Origin: Sulfurospirillum deleyianum DSM 6946
GTDB lineage: Bacteria; Campylobacterota; Campylobacteria; Campylobacterales; Sulfurospirillaceae
Length of the DNA stretch: 64,000 nucleotides
Assembly: GCF_000024885.1 (NCBI RefSeq)
Contig: NC_013512.1
Coordinates: forward strand, 1,984,001 to 2,048,000
Direction: 5' to 3'
A program made the position numbers and the translations under genes. The notes beneath the pieces are model-generated. The model did not search any database and was not told the origin of the DNA. It worked only from the letters and a program-made list of their open reading frames with translations. Positions 35,661-46,266 of this stretch are shown here, in pieces (the stretch's first letter is position 1; every line of letters starts with the position of its first letter).

Positions 35661-37510
35661 GTTACATTTCCTAGTGTAATAATAAAACACGCACCATCAT
35701 TTTTGTTCGATGCGCTTATTTTTCCGCCCATTTTATCTTCAATAATGAGCTTACTCATATAAAGCCCAATGCCATGTCCTTGCTTTTTCGTTGTAAAATA
35801 AGCATCAAAGAGATGTGGCAGTTTCTCTTCTGGAATCCCTCCTGCGTTATCGCAAATCTCAATAATGACCTTTTGCGCATGATTATACACTACAATAGCA
35901 ATCATCCCTCGTTTTATCTTCTTCTCTTCTCGTTGCTGAATAATCTGATCTTTGGAGTTATTGACAATGTTTAAAAGGGTTTGCATAAACTCGTTTTTAT
36001 AGCCTAAAACCATAAGATTGGTCGCATGACTAATATCTACCTTGACATCAATATAATTGTACTTAATCGTATGATTAATGATTTTTAGCATGGTTTCAAT
36101 AGCATCGTTGACATCAAAAACCGTTTTGGTCGTTGAGGGCATAATAAACGCTTGAAAACTATTAATCGTATCTGTCATGTAGCGTACTTGAACCATAATA
36201 TCATGGACAAATTGATTATTTTTTTCGTCATTTTCATTCAGACAACTGTAAAAGTGATCTTGTGCAATCGTCGCAATCTCCACTAAAGGATTTTTCCATT
36301 GATGGGCAATCGAAGAAAAAACTTCCCCAATTTCCGCCAATTTAGACTGTTGAATGATAAACTGTTGGTGTTTGTTTTTTTGAAGTTCCACCGCACGCAA
36401 CTCTTTTTCAGAGCGAATACGCATGTAGATATTGTGAAAAAGCCCTAAAATCAAAAAAAACAGAAACGGAGAGATAAGAAAAACGGCATCGATGAGCTTA
36501 CGATGGCGATCAAAAAAAGTTTCAGGCGCATTAATCAGCTCAAACTCTGGCACCGTAGGATTAGGATAAATATCGAATTGTTTAATTTTTTGAAGATCAA
36601 ACTGGTACCAATATTCATCAAACGTCTCTACATGTAACGGGTGAATTTTATTCTCTAAAACATTTACAATCATCTCTCCTGTTTTCATACCCAAACGCTG
36701 AATAGGGACTAACTTACCACCAAATGCACCTTTGCCAATAAACAGTGTATCGGTAATAAAAACAGGCAAAGCGCTTTTGTGAATCATATTTGCAATTTGA
36801 TTATTTTTATAGAGATTGCCATAGCGGTCATTGTAAAAACGAATGTAAAAAATCGCTTCTTCTTTCTTAGGGGTCGCAAAACGATGTTCAAGCTCTTCAA
36901 GAGTCGATTCACGGATGTATTCGATTTCAAGCCGATCATGGAACTCTTGCATCGCCTCACGAATAAAGGGCTCACTATCATCACCATTGGCACTGGCATC
37001 GTTAATAATCGTAATTTTTTTAAGATGAGGAATCATCTTCGCCATCAAAGGAATCGTCTCGCCAATGGCTCTTTTTTCCATTACTCCATAAATGCGGTCA
37101 TCTAAGCCTTTGGCATGTATCTGCTTGACATCAAATTGCTCTAAACCTGTAAATAAAATCGGCTCATCGGTGAAAAGCTCATGATAATACTCAATTAAAA
37201 AATCATAGGCAAATTTATCGACAGCCACAATCAGGTCATGTTTTTGATTTTTTAGTTGAAGTTTATAGAGTTCTCGCAGTTTTTCATAATACTCCTTAGA
37301 GTTAATCCGCTTTGAATCCATATATAAAATATTGATAGTAATTTCAGGGTGGTCGTAAAAAACATCTTCCATCCCTTTTAAAACGTCATCACTCCACTGA
37401 AAGCCTTTATGATAGGAGTTGATGATGAGGATTTTTTTATCCTCTTTTGCACACAGAGGATGAGCATAACATAGAACAAAAAGGGTTAAAAAAAAGAGAA
37501 GCTTTTTCAT
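35657..37510 (-). CDS. Sensor histidine kinase with periplasmic ABC-binding-protein-like domain
   Basis: A 617-residue kinase. A signal sequence or first helix (residues 1-20) is followed by a periplasmic region of about 320 residues that resembles the ABC substrate-binding fold (IINSYHKGFQWSDDVLKGME, VFITDTLFIGKGAFGG). A membrane helix lies at about 345-365. Then HisKA with SSIAHQWKNPLVEI (phospho-His) and HATPase with NIVNNSKDQI and GHGIGLYMSKLI. Such domains sense small organic molecules. The neighbouring genes handle Asn, Asp and C4-dicarboxylates, so these are candidate ligands (inference). Confidence 0.9.
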   Translation of the reverse strand: MKKLLFFLTLFVLCYAHPLCAKEDKKILIINSYHKGFQWSDDVLKGMEDVFYDHPEITINILYMDSKRINSKEYYEKLRELYKLQLKNQKHDLIVAVDKFAYDFLIEYYHELFTDEPILFTGLEQFDVKQIHAKGLDDRIYGVMEKRAIGETIPLMAKMIPHLKKITIINDASANGDDSEPFIREAMQEFHDRLEIEYIRESTLEELEHRFATPKKEEAIFYIRFYNDRYGNLYKNNQIANMIHKSALPVFITDTLFIGKGAFGGKLVPIQRLGMKTGEMIVNVLENKIHPLHVETFDEYWYQFDLQKIKQFDIYPNPTVPEFELINAPETFFDRHRKLIDAVFLISPFLFFLILGLFHNIYMRIRSEKELRAVELQKNKHQQFIIQQSKLAEIGEVFSSIAHQWKNPLVEIATIAQDHFYSCLNENDEKNNQFVHDIMVQVRYMTDTINSFQAFIMPSTTKTVFDVNDAIETMLKIINHTIKYNYIDVKVDISHATNLMVLGYKNEFMQTLLNIVNNSKDQIIQQREEKKIKRGMIAIVVYNHAQKVIIEICDNAGGIPEEKLPHLFDAYFTTKKQGHGIGLYMSKLIIEDKMGGKISASNKNDGACFIITLGNVT

Positions 37511-37556
37511 TCTTTTTGTCCTTTTTTAACGCCAATTATAGCATATCAAAATAAGA

Positions 37557-37584
37557 TTCCATCGCTCCGCCAAAAGCGATGGAA
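37557..37584 (-). terminator. Terminator downstream of ansB
   Basis: TTCCATCGCT and AGCGATGGAA form a perfect 10-bp stem with an 8-nt loop, 8 bp beyond the asparaginase stop on the minus strand, followed there by TCTTATTTTG. It separates the asparaginase gene from the sensor kinase gene downstream. Confidence 0.8.
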
Positions 37585-37591
37585 CTTCATT

Positions 37592-38650
<1,059 letters not shown>

Positions 38651-38679
38651 TTAGAAAATGTGTTTTACATGTAAAGGCC

Positions 38680-38702
38680 ATCGGCTCTAAAAAAGAGCCG
38701 AT
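38680..38702 (-). terminator. Terminator downstream of the dcu gene
   Basis: ATCGGCTCT and AGAGCCGAT form a perfect 9-bp stem with a short A-rich loop, in the gap between the dcu stop (38783) and the ansB ATG (38638). A TTTACATGTAAA copy starts 6 bp beyond its foot on the ansB side. Confidence 0.75.
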
Positions 38703-38782
38703 ATGAGAAGGCGTAAATCATGTTCTTGCAATTTTACAAGAAGTTTTTTTCTCAAGCTGTATAAAAAATGTCCTAATGATTG

Positions 38783-40084
38783 TTATAAAATCATTCCACC
38801 AATCACAAATGCGAATGCGACAGAAAGAGAAATGGCAACAACACCAGGGATAAGGAATGGATGGTTAAATACAAATTTACCAATTCTTGTTGAGCCTGTA
38901 TCGTCCATCTCTACCGCTGCAATCAATGTTGGATACGTTGGAAGAACAAACAATGCGCTGACCGCTGCAAACGAAGCAACGATGGTTAAAGGTGAAACAC
39001 CGAGCAATAAAGCACTTGGCATCAACGCTTTAGCGGTTGCGGCTTGAGAGTAAAGAAGCATACTAGCAAAGAAAAGAACGACCGCTAACATCCATGGATA
39101 AACGTTAAGCAAGTCACCCGCAAACGCTTTGATTTCGCTAATGTGATTTGCGACAAAAGTATCACCTAACCACGCAACACCTAAAACACAGATACATGCA
39201 CTCATACCTGATTTAAAAGTACCAGAGTTAAGAATTTGCGCAGAATCAATTTTTGTAAAGAATGTGATAAACGTTGCACCTGTCAACATGAAAAGCATAA
39301 TCGCAGCATCACGACCAACCACAGGGTTTTTAATCAAACCTACTTTATCACTAATCATGGTTGCATAGATAACAACAGATAGAATAGTTAAAAGGAAAAT
39401 AAAAACAGAAAGTTTTGCACCAGGTTTTACTTCAAGTTGTGTAGTGCCTCTGGTTTTTACCAAACCTTTTGCCAATCTTTCTTGATAAATTTCATCATCT
39501 TTTAACTCTTTGCCCAAAAAGTTAGCAACAAACGCTGCACACATACATGCAAGAAAAGATGAAGGAATACATACCGCAAGTAAATCCAAATAACCCACAC
39601 CGTGTTTCTCTAAAGCACCACTTAAAAAGACAACCGCTGCTGAAATTGGAGAAGCAGTGATGGCGATTTGAGACGCAACAACCGCGATACTTAAAGGACG
39701 TGATGGACGAATACCTTGCTCTTTTGCTACTTCTGCAATAACAGGCAGGGTTGAAAACGCTGTATGACCTGTTCCAGCAAAAAATGTCATAACATAAGTA
39801 ACAACAGGGGCTAAAAACGTGATTTGTTTAGGATTTTTGCGAAGAATTTTCTCAGCAATACTGACCATATAATCAAGTCCACCTGCCACTTGCATTGCGG
39901 CAATCGCTGCGATAACAGACATAATAATCAAGATAACATCAATAGGAATCGAACCTAACTTTAAACCCATACCAAGTGCTAATACTAAAACACCTAGTCC
40001 TCCCGCATAACCGATAGCAATGCTACCGAGTCTTGCTCCAAAAAAGATGGCAGCAAGAACAACAATGACCTCTAACCATAACAT
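38783..40084 (-). CDS. dcuA: Anaerobic C4-dicarboxylate exchanger (Dcu family)
   Basis: A 433-residue membrane protein with about ten helices, matching DcuA/DcuB (MLWLEVIVVLAAIFFGARLG at the start, TFFAGTGHTAFSTLPVIAEVA and SQIAITASPISAAVV inside). These carriers swap aspartate or fumarate for succinate. Its position after the aspartase gene is typical of DcuA in relatives, which is why I use that symbol, but DcuB cannot be excluded. The 146-bp gap to the aspartase gene holds two hairpins. Confidence 0.88.
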   Translation of the reverse strand: MLWLEVIVVLAAIFFGARLGSIAIGYAGGLGVLVLALGMGLKLGSIPIDVILIIMSVIAAIAAMQVAGGLDYMVSIAEKILRKNPKQITFLAPVVTYVMTFFAGTGHTAFSTLPVIAEVAKEQGIRPSRPLSIAVVASQIAITASPISAAVVFLSGALEKHGVGYLDLLAVCIPSSFLACMCAAFVANFLGKELKDDEIYQERLAKGLVKTRGTTQLEVKPGAKLSVFIFLLTILSVVIYATMISDKVGLIKNPVVGRDAAIMLFMLTGATFITFFTKIDSAQILNSGTFKSGMSACICVLGVAWLGDTFVANHISEIKAFAGDLLNVYPWMLAVVLFFASMLLYSQAATAKALMPSALLLGVSPLTIVASFAAVSALFVLPTYPTLIAAVEMDDTGSTRIGKFVFNHPFLIPGVVAISLSVAFAFVIGGMIL

Positions 40085-40113
40085 GGTAACTCCTTATACT
40101 AAGTTTTAAACTC

Positions 40114-40208
40114 CTCTAATAGCTCCTTAAGCCATTAGAGCAATTATGGTGTGCCACAGAAGGGCGATAAAAGGAAGAGGTGTGAGAAAACCGCTTCTTC
40201 TGTGGCAC
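40114..40208 (-). promoter_or_regulatory. Two inverted repeats between aspA and dcu
   Basis: CTCTAAT/ATTAGAG (40114-40120 and 40134-40140) and a perfect 12-bp pair GTGCCACAGAAG/CTTCTGTGGCAC (40151-40162 and 40197-40208) lie in the gap after the first aspartase gene. The larger repeat has a 34-nt loop that can itself pair (GGAAG with CTTC). They could reduce read-through into dcu or stabilise the mRNA ends. The function is inferred from position. Confidence 0.55.
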
Positions 40209-40229
40209 GGAAAAAGGCTAAAAGGCTAC

Positions 40230-41636
40230 TTATTTTTTATCGTATGTACGTGGTTTAATCATATTTTCTGGTTTGATGATGTCATCAAGCTCATCTTTAG
40301 CCAAAAGACCACGAGCAAGAACGATGTCATACACAGAACCGCCTGTCTCTAACGCTTCTTTAGCTACTGAAGTTGAGTTCTCATAACCAATAAATGGATT
40401 AAGAGCGGTTACAAGTCCAATGCTATTAAGTACCATGGCTTTACAACGCTCAGGATTAGCCGTAATGCCATCCACACATGTGTACGCTAAGGTCTCAAAC
40501 GCATTTTTCATCATGTTGATAGAGCTAAAAAGGTTATAGGCAATGACGGGTTCAAATACGTTAAGTTGAAGCTGACCACCCTCGCACGCCAATGTCACAG
40601 CGATGTCTGTACCAATCACTTGGAAACATACTTGGTTCACAACCTCAGGGATAACAGGATTGACTTTACCTGGCATAATTGAACTACCTGGTTGCATTGC
40701 TGGAAGGTTGATTTCGCCTAAACCTGTTCTAGGACCTGAACTTAATAGACGAAGGTCGTTACAAATTTTTGACATTTTAGTAGCGACTCTTTTTAAAACA
40801 CCAGAGATTTGTACATAAGCACCTGTATCTTGTGTTGCTTCAACAAGATCACCTGCGGTGACAAACGGACGACCTGTGACTTCTTGTAGTTTTGCTTCAA
40901 CGGTTTTTGAGTAATTAGGATGTGCGTTGATACCTGTACCAATCGCTGTTGCACCTAGGTTCATCTCACGAACGAGCTGTTGCGCTTCAGTTACACGTTG
41001 GATATCCTCACCAATCATAACCGCATACGTACGAAACTCTTGCTCTAGGGTCATCGGAACCGCATCTTGAAGTTGTGTACGTCCCATTTTGATGATGTCT
41101 TTAAACTCAACCGCTTTGTTGGCAAATGAGCTTTTGATGATTTTCATAGACTCAGTTAGTTCACCTAATTTTTCATAAAGTGCTACACGAAGCGCTGTTG
41201 GGTAAGCATCGTTTGTTGATTGAGAAAGGTTAACATCGTTGTTTGGGTGTAAAAATTTGTATTCACCTTTTTGGTGACCCATTTTTTCCAAACCAATGTT
41301 TGCGATAACTTCGTTTGCGTTCATGTTAGTTGATGTACCTGCTCCACCTTGAAACATATCTACAACAAATTGGTCATGGTATTTGCCTGAAATGATTTCA
41401 TCACATGCTTCACAAATCACATTTTTTTTAGCTTCAGCAAGAAGACCTAAATCATAGTTTGCTAAAGCAGCTGCTTTTTTGACTTTTGCTAACGATACAA
41501 TAAATGTTGGGAAGCTTGAAAGTTTAATACCTGTAATATGAAAGTTCTCAGCCGCACGTGCAGTTTGAACGCCATAATAACACTCATTTGATATCTCTTT
41601 ATCACCGATTAAATCATGTTCCATTCTGGTTGACAT
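40230..41636 (-). CDS. aspA: Aspartate ammonia-lyase, copy 1
   Basis: A 468-residue aspartase that converts aspartate to fumarate and ammonia. The superfamily signature GSSIMPGKVNPVIPEV is present, as are NVNLSQSTND-like DVNLSQSTND and GGAGTSTNMNANEV. It is closely related to the next gene upstream (41807), with most differences conservative or silent. It is followed by the dcu gene. Together these make fumarate for respiration and exchange Asp for succinate. Confidence 0.95.
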   Translation of the reverse strand: MSTRMEHDLIGDKEISNECYYGVQTARAAENFHITGIKLSSFPTFIVSLAKVKKAAALANYDLGLLAEAKKNVICEACDEIISGKYHDQFVVDMFQGGAGTSTNMNANEVIANIGLEKMGHQKGEYKFLHPNNDVNLSQSTNDAYPTALRVALYEKLGELTESMKIIKSSFANKAVEFKDIIKMGRTQLQDAVPMTLEQEFRTYAVMIGEDIQRVTEAQQLVREMNLGATAIGTGINAHPNYSKTVEAKLQEVTGRPFVTAGDLVEATQDTGAYVQISGVLKRVATKMSKICNDLRLLSSGPRTGLGEINLPAMQPGSSIMPGKVNPVIPEVVNQVCFQVIGTDIAVTLACEGGQLQLNVFEPVIAYNLFSSINMMKNAFETLAYTCVDGITANPERCKAMVLNSIGLVTALNPFIGYENSTSVAKEALETGGSVYDIVLARGLLAKDELDDIIKPENMIKPRTYDKK

Positions 41637-41782
41637 TTTGTCTCCTTAAAAGTTAAACGTGGTGGAAGTTTAAACCTCTAAAGGGATTTGAAAATGACTT
41701 TTTGGAATTTTTTTTAAAAAAAGCTTGAAATAAGAGAATTAATTAAAATATATAAAATTTTAAGGAAAAATGTTTTACATGT

Positions 41783-41804
41783 AAAGAGGGAAGAGTCCCT
41801 CTTT
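41783..41804 (-). terminator. Terminator between the two aspartase genes
   Basis: AAAGAGGGA and TCCCTCTTT form a 9-bp stem with a 4-nt loop directly after the stop of aspartase copy 2 (41807) on the minus strand. A TTTACATGTAAA palindrome shares its AAA foot. It suggests that each aspartase gene has its own transcript. The rest of the 170-bp gap is AT-rich and likely holds the copy 1 promoter. Confidence 0.8.
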
Positions 41805-41806
41805 GC

Positions 41807-43237
41807 TTAGAGCTTTACAAATTTACTCTTTTCAGAAAGCCCAAAATTGCGTGGTTTTATCATGTTTTCGGGTTGAATAATATCATCGAGTTCGCCTTTT
41901 TCCAATAAGCCTTTTTCTAAGACAATATCATACACCGAGCGTCCACTCTCTAGCGCTTCTTTGGCTACTATCGTAGAGTTTTCATAGCCGATAAAAGGAT
42001 TAAGTGCGGTCACTAAGCCAATGCTGTTTAAAACCAGCGATTTACATCGCTCAGGATTGGCAGTAATGCCATCGACGCAACTGTACGCTAAGGTCTCAAA
42101 AGCATTTTTCATCATATTGATGGAGTTAAAAAGGTTGTAGGCAATGAGCGGTTCAAAGACATTAAGTTGAAGCTGTCCACCCTCGCACGCAAGGGTTACG
42201 GCAATGTCAGTTCCAATGACTTGAAAGCAAACTTGATTGACCACTTCAGGGATCACAGGATTGACTTTACCGGGCATAATGGAGCTTCCTGGTTGCATCG
42301 CAGGCAGATTAATCTCCCCAAAACCCGTTCTTGGGCCTGAGCTTAAAAGCCTTAAGTCGTTACAAATCTTTGACATTTTGGTTGCCACGCGTTTTAAAAC
42401 ACCTGAAATTTGTACATACGCACCCGTATCTTGGGTCGCTTCAATCAAATCACCCGCTGTGACAAAAGGACGACCGGTTACTTCTTGCAGTTTGGCTTCC
42501 ACCGTTTTGGCATAATTGGGATGTGCGTTAATGCCCGTACCAATGGCGGTTGCTCCCATGTTGATTTCTCGCACCAACTGCCTTGCCTCATGAACACGCT
42601 GAATGTCCTCACCAATCATCACGGCGTAGGTTCGAAACTCTTGCTCTAAGGTCATCGGAACCGCGTCTTGCAGTTGGGTTCTGCCCATTTTGATGATGTC
42701 TTTAAACTGGGCTGATTTATGAGCAAAAGAGCTTTGAATGATTTTCATCGACTCACCCAGTTCGCCTAGTTTTTCATACAAAGCGACACGAAGAGCGGTG
42801 GGATAAGCGTCATTGGTTGATTGGGAAAGATTGACATCGTTGTTGGGATGCAGGTATTTGTATTCACCTTTTTGGTGTCCCATCAGCTCCAATCCAATGT
42901 TGGCGATGACTTCATTGGCGTTCATGTTGGTCGAAGTTCCAGCCCCTCCTTGAATCATATCGACCACGAATTGGTCGTGGTATTTACCTGCAATCAGTTG
43001 GTCGCACGCCTCGACAATGGCGTTTTTCTTTGCTTCTGAAAGAAGCTCTAACTCGTAGTTTGCCAAAGCGGCGGCTTTTTTAACTTTAGCGATGGACTCG
43101 ATAAAAGTGGGAAATTTGGAGATGGTTACCCCTGTGATGTGAAAATTCTCTGCCGCACGTGCGGTTTGAACACCATAATAACACGCATTGGATATCTCTT
43201 TATCGCCGATTAAATCATGTTCGATTCGAGTTGACAC
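41807..43237 (-). CDS. aspA: Aspartate ammonia-lyase, copy 2
   Basis: A 476-residue aspartase nearly identical in layout to copy 1, with the same GSSIMPGKVNPV signature. It differs by scattered substitutions (for example the opening STRIEHDLIGDKEISNACYY against STRMEHDLIGDKEISNECYY) and by a longer C-terminus (NFGLSEKSKFVKL). Silent changes are many, so the duplication is not recent or the copies diverged under different codon pressure. A TATAAT-like -10 lies upstream at 43270-43275. Both copies keep the catalytic loop. Confidence 0.94.
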   Translation of the reverse strand: MSTRIEHDLIGDKEISNACYYGVQTARAAENFHITGVTISKFPTFIESIAKVKKAAALANYELELLSEAKKNAIVEACDQLIAGKYHDQFVVDMIQGGAGTSTNMNANEVIANIGLELMGHQKGEYKYLHPNNDVNLSQSTNDAYPTALRVALYEKLGELGESMKIIQSSFAHKSAQFKDIIKMGRTQLQDAVPMTLEQEFRTYAVMIGEDIQRVHEARQLVREINMGATAIGTGINAHPNYAKTVEAKLQEVTGRPFVTAGDLIEATQDTGAYVQISGVLKRVATKMSKICNDLRLLSSGPRTGFGEINLPAMQPGSSIMPGKVNPVIPEVVNQVCFQVIGTDIAVTLACEGGQLQLNVFEPLIAYNLFNSINMMKNAFETLAYSCVDGITANPERCKSLVLNSIGLVTALNPFIGYENSTIVAKEALESGRSVYDIVLEKGLLEKGELDDIIQPENMIKPRNFGLSEKSKFVKL

Positions 43238-43312
43238 GGTTGGACTCCTTGAGCAAATAGAATAGCTCTATTATAAGCGGAGTTTGTACAAAATAATCTT
43301 TACATGTAAAAC

Positions 43313-43969
43313 TTATTTTTTGGCAATGCCCACTTTTTGGGGGCGAATACTTAAATCGGTAATGACCCCGTTTACATGTAATACATCCCACACGCTTTGA
43401 GCGATGGTTTCAGGGAGCAGATGGGTTGATTCATCCTCACTGGGTTTAAAATGAAGGGCGTCAAAAAAAGGCGTTTGGGTCATATCTGGGTTAATGGATG
43501 TGACTCTCACACCGCTTTTTCGTACCTCTTCAAAGAGACAATGCCCAAAGTCTCGAAGACCGCTTTTGGTGGCGGTGTAGAGTGCTGAGTATTTGGCGTG
43601 ACGAGTCGCTTCAATGGAAGTAATGTTGATGATATGACCGCTTTGTTTTTGTAAGGAGCGCAAACACAAAGAACTTAAAATAATAGGCGCAGTGAGGTTG
43701 ATATCAATAAGGTTTTTGATTTTGGAAGGGCTAATGGTCTCGTGCGGATCAAACACTCCCACACCCGCACAGTTAATAAGCACATCGACCTCATGACTTT
43801 TTAGCCACGCTTTGACTTTTTTTTCAAGCGCTTCAGTATCTCGCAAATCACACACAATCTCCGCTTCGTTTCGCCCGATATTAAAGACTTCATACTCGTT
43901 ACATGTAAGAATGTTTTTTATCGCCTTGCCAATGCCACTGCTTCCGCCACTCATTAAAACCGTTTTCAT
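43313..43969 (-). CDS. Short-chain dehydrogenase/reductase
   Basis: A 218-residue SDR oxidoreductase. The cofactor motif is MSGGSSGIGKAI, the structural NCAG follows, and the active-site YxxxK is in YTATKSG with the Ser in NITSIEA. The short Rossmann protein likely uses NADPH; the substrate is unknown. It lies 14 bp after the probable restriction gene on the same strand. Palindrome copies at 43372 and 43899 lie inside it. Confidence 0.88.
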   Translation of the reverse strand: MKTVLMSGGSSGIGKAIKNILTCNEYEVFNIGRNEAEIVCDLRDTEALEKKVKAWLKSHEVDVLINCAGVGVFDPHETISPSKIKNLIDINLTAPIILSSLCLRSLQKQSGHIINITSIEATRHAKYSALYTATKSGLRDFGHCLFEEVRKSGVRVTSINPDMTQTPFFDALHFKPSEDESTHLLPETIAQSVWDVLHVNGVITDLSIRPQKVGIAKK

Positions 43970-43983
43970 AAAAATTTTACCTT

Positions 43984-45036
43984 TTAATTCTTATCACAAA
44001 CGAATGGAATATTTTCACTCCATGGTAGCGTTGCGTATTGCCATTTTTTGTAGATTTTACCCTCAGGGTTACCGCAAAATTTTCCATGCGACCAGCGAAT
44101 CTCTACTTTTAAATCAAGCGTAAATGTCTCTAAGGTGTGCTTGTTTTTAAAGGAAAAAAGAAGCAGTACCTCAGGTTGCCCTTTATCAAGTTCAATAGCA
44201 TGAATGCCCATAAATTCATACGATTTATTCCATACGTCTGTGGGATTCATATACAAAGCAAAAGGCTTCTTTTTATCGGTTCCTGCGAGAATATAACGTA
44301 CACCATTGATTCTAAAAAAATAGTGAAAAATGGGTTGCAGGGCGTTGGATTTGTTTTTGTTTTTTTGCAAATAGTGTGTTAGATTTTCATTGAAAATGCG
44401 AGAAGACTCAACGCTCACTTTTTGGCATAAATGCTTGTATGTGTTTAGAACAGATTTATCTTTCTTTTTGTGTAAGAGCGTGACGTGGTCACTAAAAGCA
44501 TCTCTCTCTTTTCGTTTTGTTTGCTGGTAAAAATCTTCAACATGAGAAAATCCTGTTTGCGCTAAGCCACCACATGCTAAAAAATAGTCGTTAAACTCTT
44601 TGGGGGCAACATATAAAAACCAGTCCACGCCTCTGCTTGAGTGTGCAAACTCTCCAAAGGGCATGTGCTCAAATATTTTATCAGGGGAAGCGTTAATAAA
44701 TACATCAGCACTCTCTTTGATAGAGAGTCTAAGGTTAAGGTTTTGGATATAAATATCTTTAGCAACAGCGGACATGGCACTTGTCTTTTCGTTGCCTGTC
44801 CATTCAATTCGCAAAGCATGAACACCATCGCAGAGTAGATGTTTTCGAATAGATTTTCCAACATGCTCTAAATTTGTAATTTGAGTTTGACCTATTTTGG
44901 TAAGGCTTCGTTTTTCATACTCTTTAAGGTATTGCTCTTTTGCACTTGGAGTTACATTGATAATATCCTCTAACGAGCCTTCATTTAGGGCTAACGCTAC
45001 AGAAAGTTCTGAAAATATCGTTTGGTCTCTTGCCAT
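43984..45036 (-). CDS. Probable type II restriction endonuclease
   Basis: A 350-residue protein with no motif I can name, whose ATG overlaps the stop of the C5-cytosine methylase gene by one base (TAATG). Restriction enzymes are poorly conserved and are usually recognised by this position. Its C-terminal half has candidate nuclease acids and a lysine (LDLKVEIRW). Base composition and palindrome content do not mark it as very recent. The target site is unknown. It could be some other methylase-linked protein. Confidence 0.55.
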   Translation of the reverse strand: MARDQTIFSELSVALALNEGSLEDIINVTPSAKEQYLKEYEKRSLTKIGQTQITNLEHVGKSIRKHLLCDGVHALRIEWTGNEKTSAMSAVAKDIYIQNLNLRLSIKESADVFINASPDKIFEHMPFGEFAHSSRGVDWFLYVAPKEFNDYFLACGGLAQTGFSHVEDFYQQTKRKERDAFSDHVTLLHKKKDKSVLNTYKHLCQKVSVESSRIFNENLTHYLQKNKNKSNALQPIFHYFFRINGVRYILAGTDKKKPFALYMNPTDVWNKSYEFMGIHAIELDKGQPEVLLLFSFKNKHTLETFTLDLKVEIRWSHGKFCGNPEGKIYKKWQYATLPWSENIPFVCDKN

Positions 45037-46232
45037 TAGGCAACCTTTTTGGTGTTCTTTTTGGTCTCCATCTCATCGCACAATGCCAAAAATGCTTCTA
45101 ATTTTTTAGCGATGTGGTACGCTAAGAGTGGAGGAACAGCATTGCCGATAAGTTTATACGCCTCTGATGCCCCTAATTTTTCGCTCACAAAAGCGTAATC
45201 ATCGGGAAAAGTTTGCAGACGGGCACATTCACGCACCGATAAGCGACGCTCAGGCAGATGGTACTCTTCTTCTATGAGACCTCCATGCTCTTTTGAAAGT
45301 CGCCTGAACTCTATATTGCCATGATGTTCCGCACGAATGGTTGGGGCTAGTTTGTTGGGATTGATTTCGGTTTGCCCTTGGCAATGCTTACCAAACCATT
45401 TAGCTTTTGAGTATTTTTGATGGCTTAAATCCTCACTTTGCTCAGGTTCACACAAATCAAATAGGGCGTCTTTGACGGTTACAAAGTCATGTTTGATGTC
45501 GTGTGTTGGTTCAGGATAGAGACTGAATTCGCCATTTTGAAGCTTTACATGTAAATCTTCTGAGAGAATATCTTTACGCACACCTATAAAAATGATGCGC
45601 TCTCTTGTTTGCGGTACGCCATAGTTTCCCGCATGAAGTACGTTTGGGTCAAGAACAACGTAGCCTTCGCCGATAGTGCGAAAATCTTGCGTCATAATCT
45701 CTTTAACGTCTTTCATGCTGACTAAACCTTTAACGTTCTCAGCGATAAAAATCTTAGGTTTAATTAATGCGATGGCTTCTCTAAGCCAAAAGTAAAGCAT
45801 ACCACGCGATTCGATGGTAGGCGTGTCTATGGCGTTACGGTAAGCGTTTTTGTGTGTTTTGTGAGAGTCAAAACCCTTGCGTTTCCCCGCAACCGAAAAA
45901 TCTTGACACGGAAAACCTCCTGTCACCACATCTGCGTTAGGGAATGTAAACGTACCTTCTTTAGCCTTTTTTACCAGTTCAACAATGCTTTCAAGATGAA
46001 AAACATTATCCCTTTGAAAGTAATACTCCCACGCTTTTTTTGCAGAGGGTTTGATGTCGCAAGCAAAAACGGTTTGAAAGGCTGTTGGTGCAAGTTTAAC
46101 AAAATTTTTGTGACGTTCTTTTATCCATGTTTTGTCTTTAACACTCTTCGCTTTAACCCAAAAGTCACCCTCTAAGCCCAAATCAAGTCCACCACAACCT
46201 GAAAAAAATGAGACAACTTTTAGAGGTTTCAT
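45036..46232 (-). CDS. DNA (cytosine-5)-methyltransferase
   Basis: A 398-residue C5-methylase. Motifs in order: I (VSFFSGCGGLDLGLEG), IV with the catalytic Cys (GGFPCQDFSVAGKRKG), VI (FIAENVKGL), VIII (QTRERIIFIGVR), IX (RRLSVRECARLQTFPDDY) and X (KLIGNAVPPLLA). The open frame runs 87 codons upstream into the next gene's end, but MKPLKVVSFFSG at 46232 is the natural start. Target recognition lies between VIII and IX. It pairs with the probable restriction enzyme. TTACATGTAA at 45545 encodes LHVK. Confidence 0.95.
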   Translation of the reverse strand: MKPLKVVSFFSGCGGLDLGLEGDFWVKAKSVKDKTWIKERHKNFVKLAPTAFQTVFACDIKPSAKKAWEYYFQRDNVFHLESIVELVKKAKEGTFTFPNADVVTGGFPCQDFSVAGKRKGFDSHKTHKNAYRNAIDTPTIESRGMLYFWLREAIALIKPKIFIAENVKGLVSMKDVKEIMTQDFRTIGEGYVVLDPNVLHAGNYGVPQTRERIIFIGVRKDILSEDLHVKLQNGEFSLYPEPTHDIKHDFVTVKDALFDLCEPEQSEDLSHQKYSKAKWFGKHCQGQTEINPNKLAPTIRAEHHGNIEFRRLSKEHGGLIEEEYHLPERRLSVRECARLQTFPDDYAFVSEKLGASEAYKLIGNAVPPLLAYHIAKKLEAFLALCDEMETKKNTKKVA

Positions 46233-46266
46233 GTGGATATTCCTTTGTATTTTAATGCTAATAGTA

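Noticed and set aside
44577-44864. Alternative short frame in the probable restriction gene
   Set aside because: It is an out-of-frame shadow on the same strand; the long frame overlaps the methylase stop in the way expected of a real gene.
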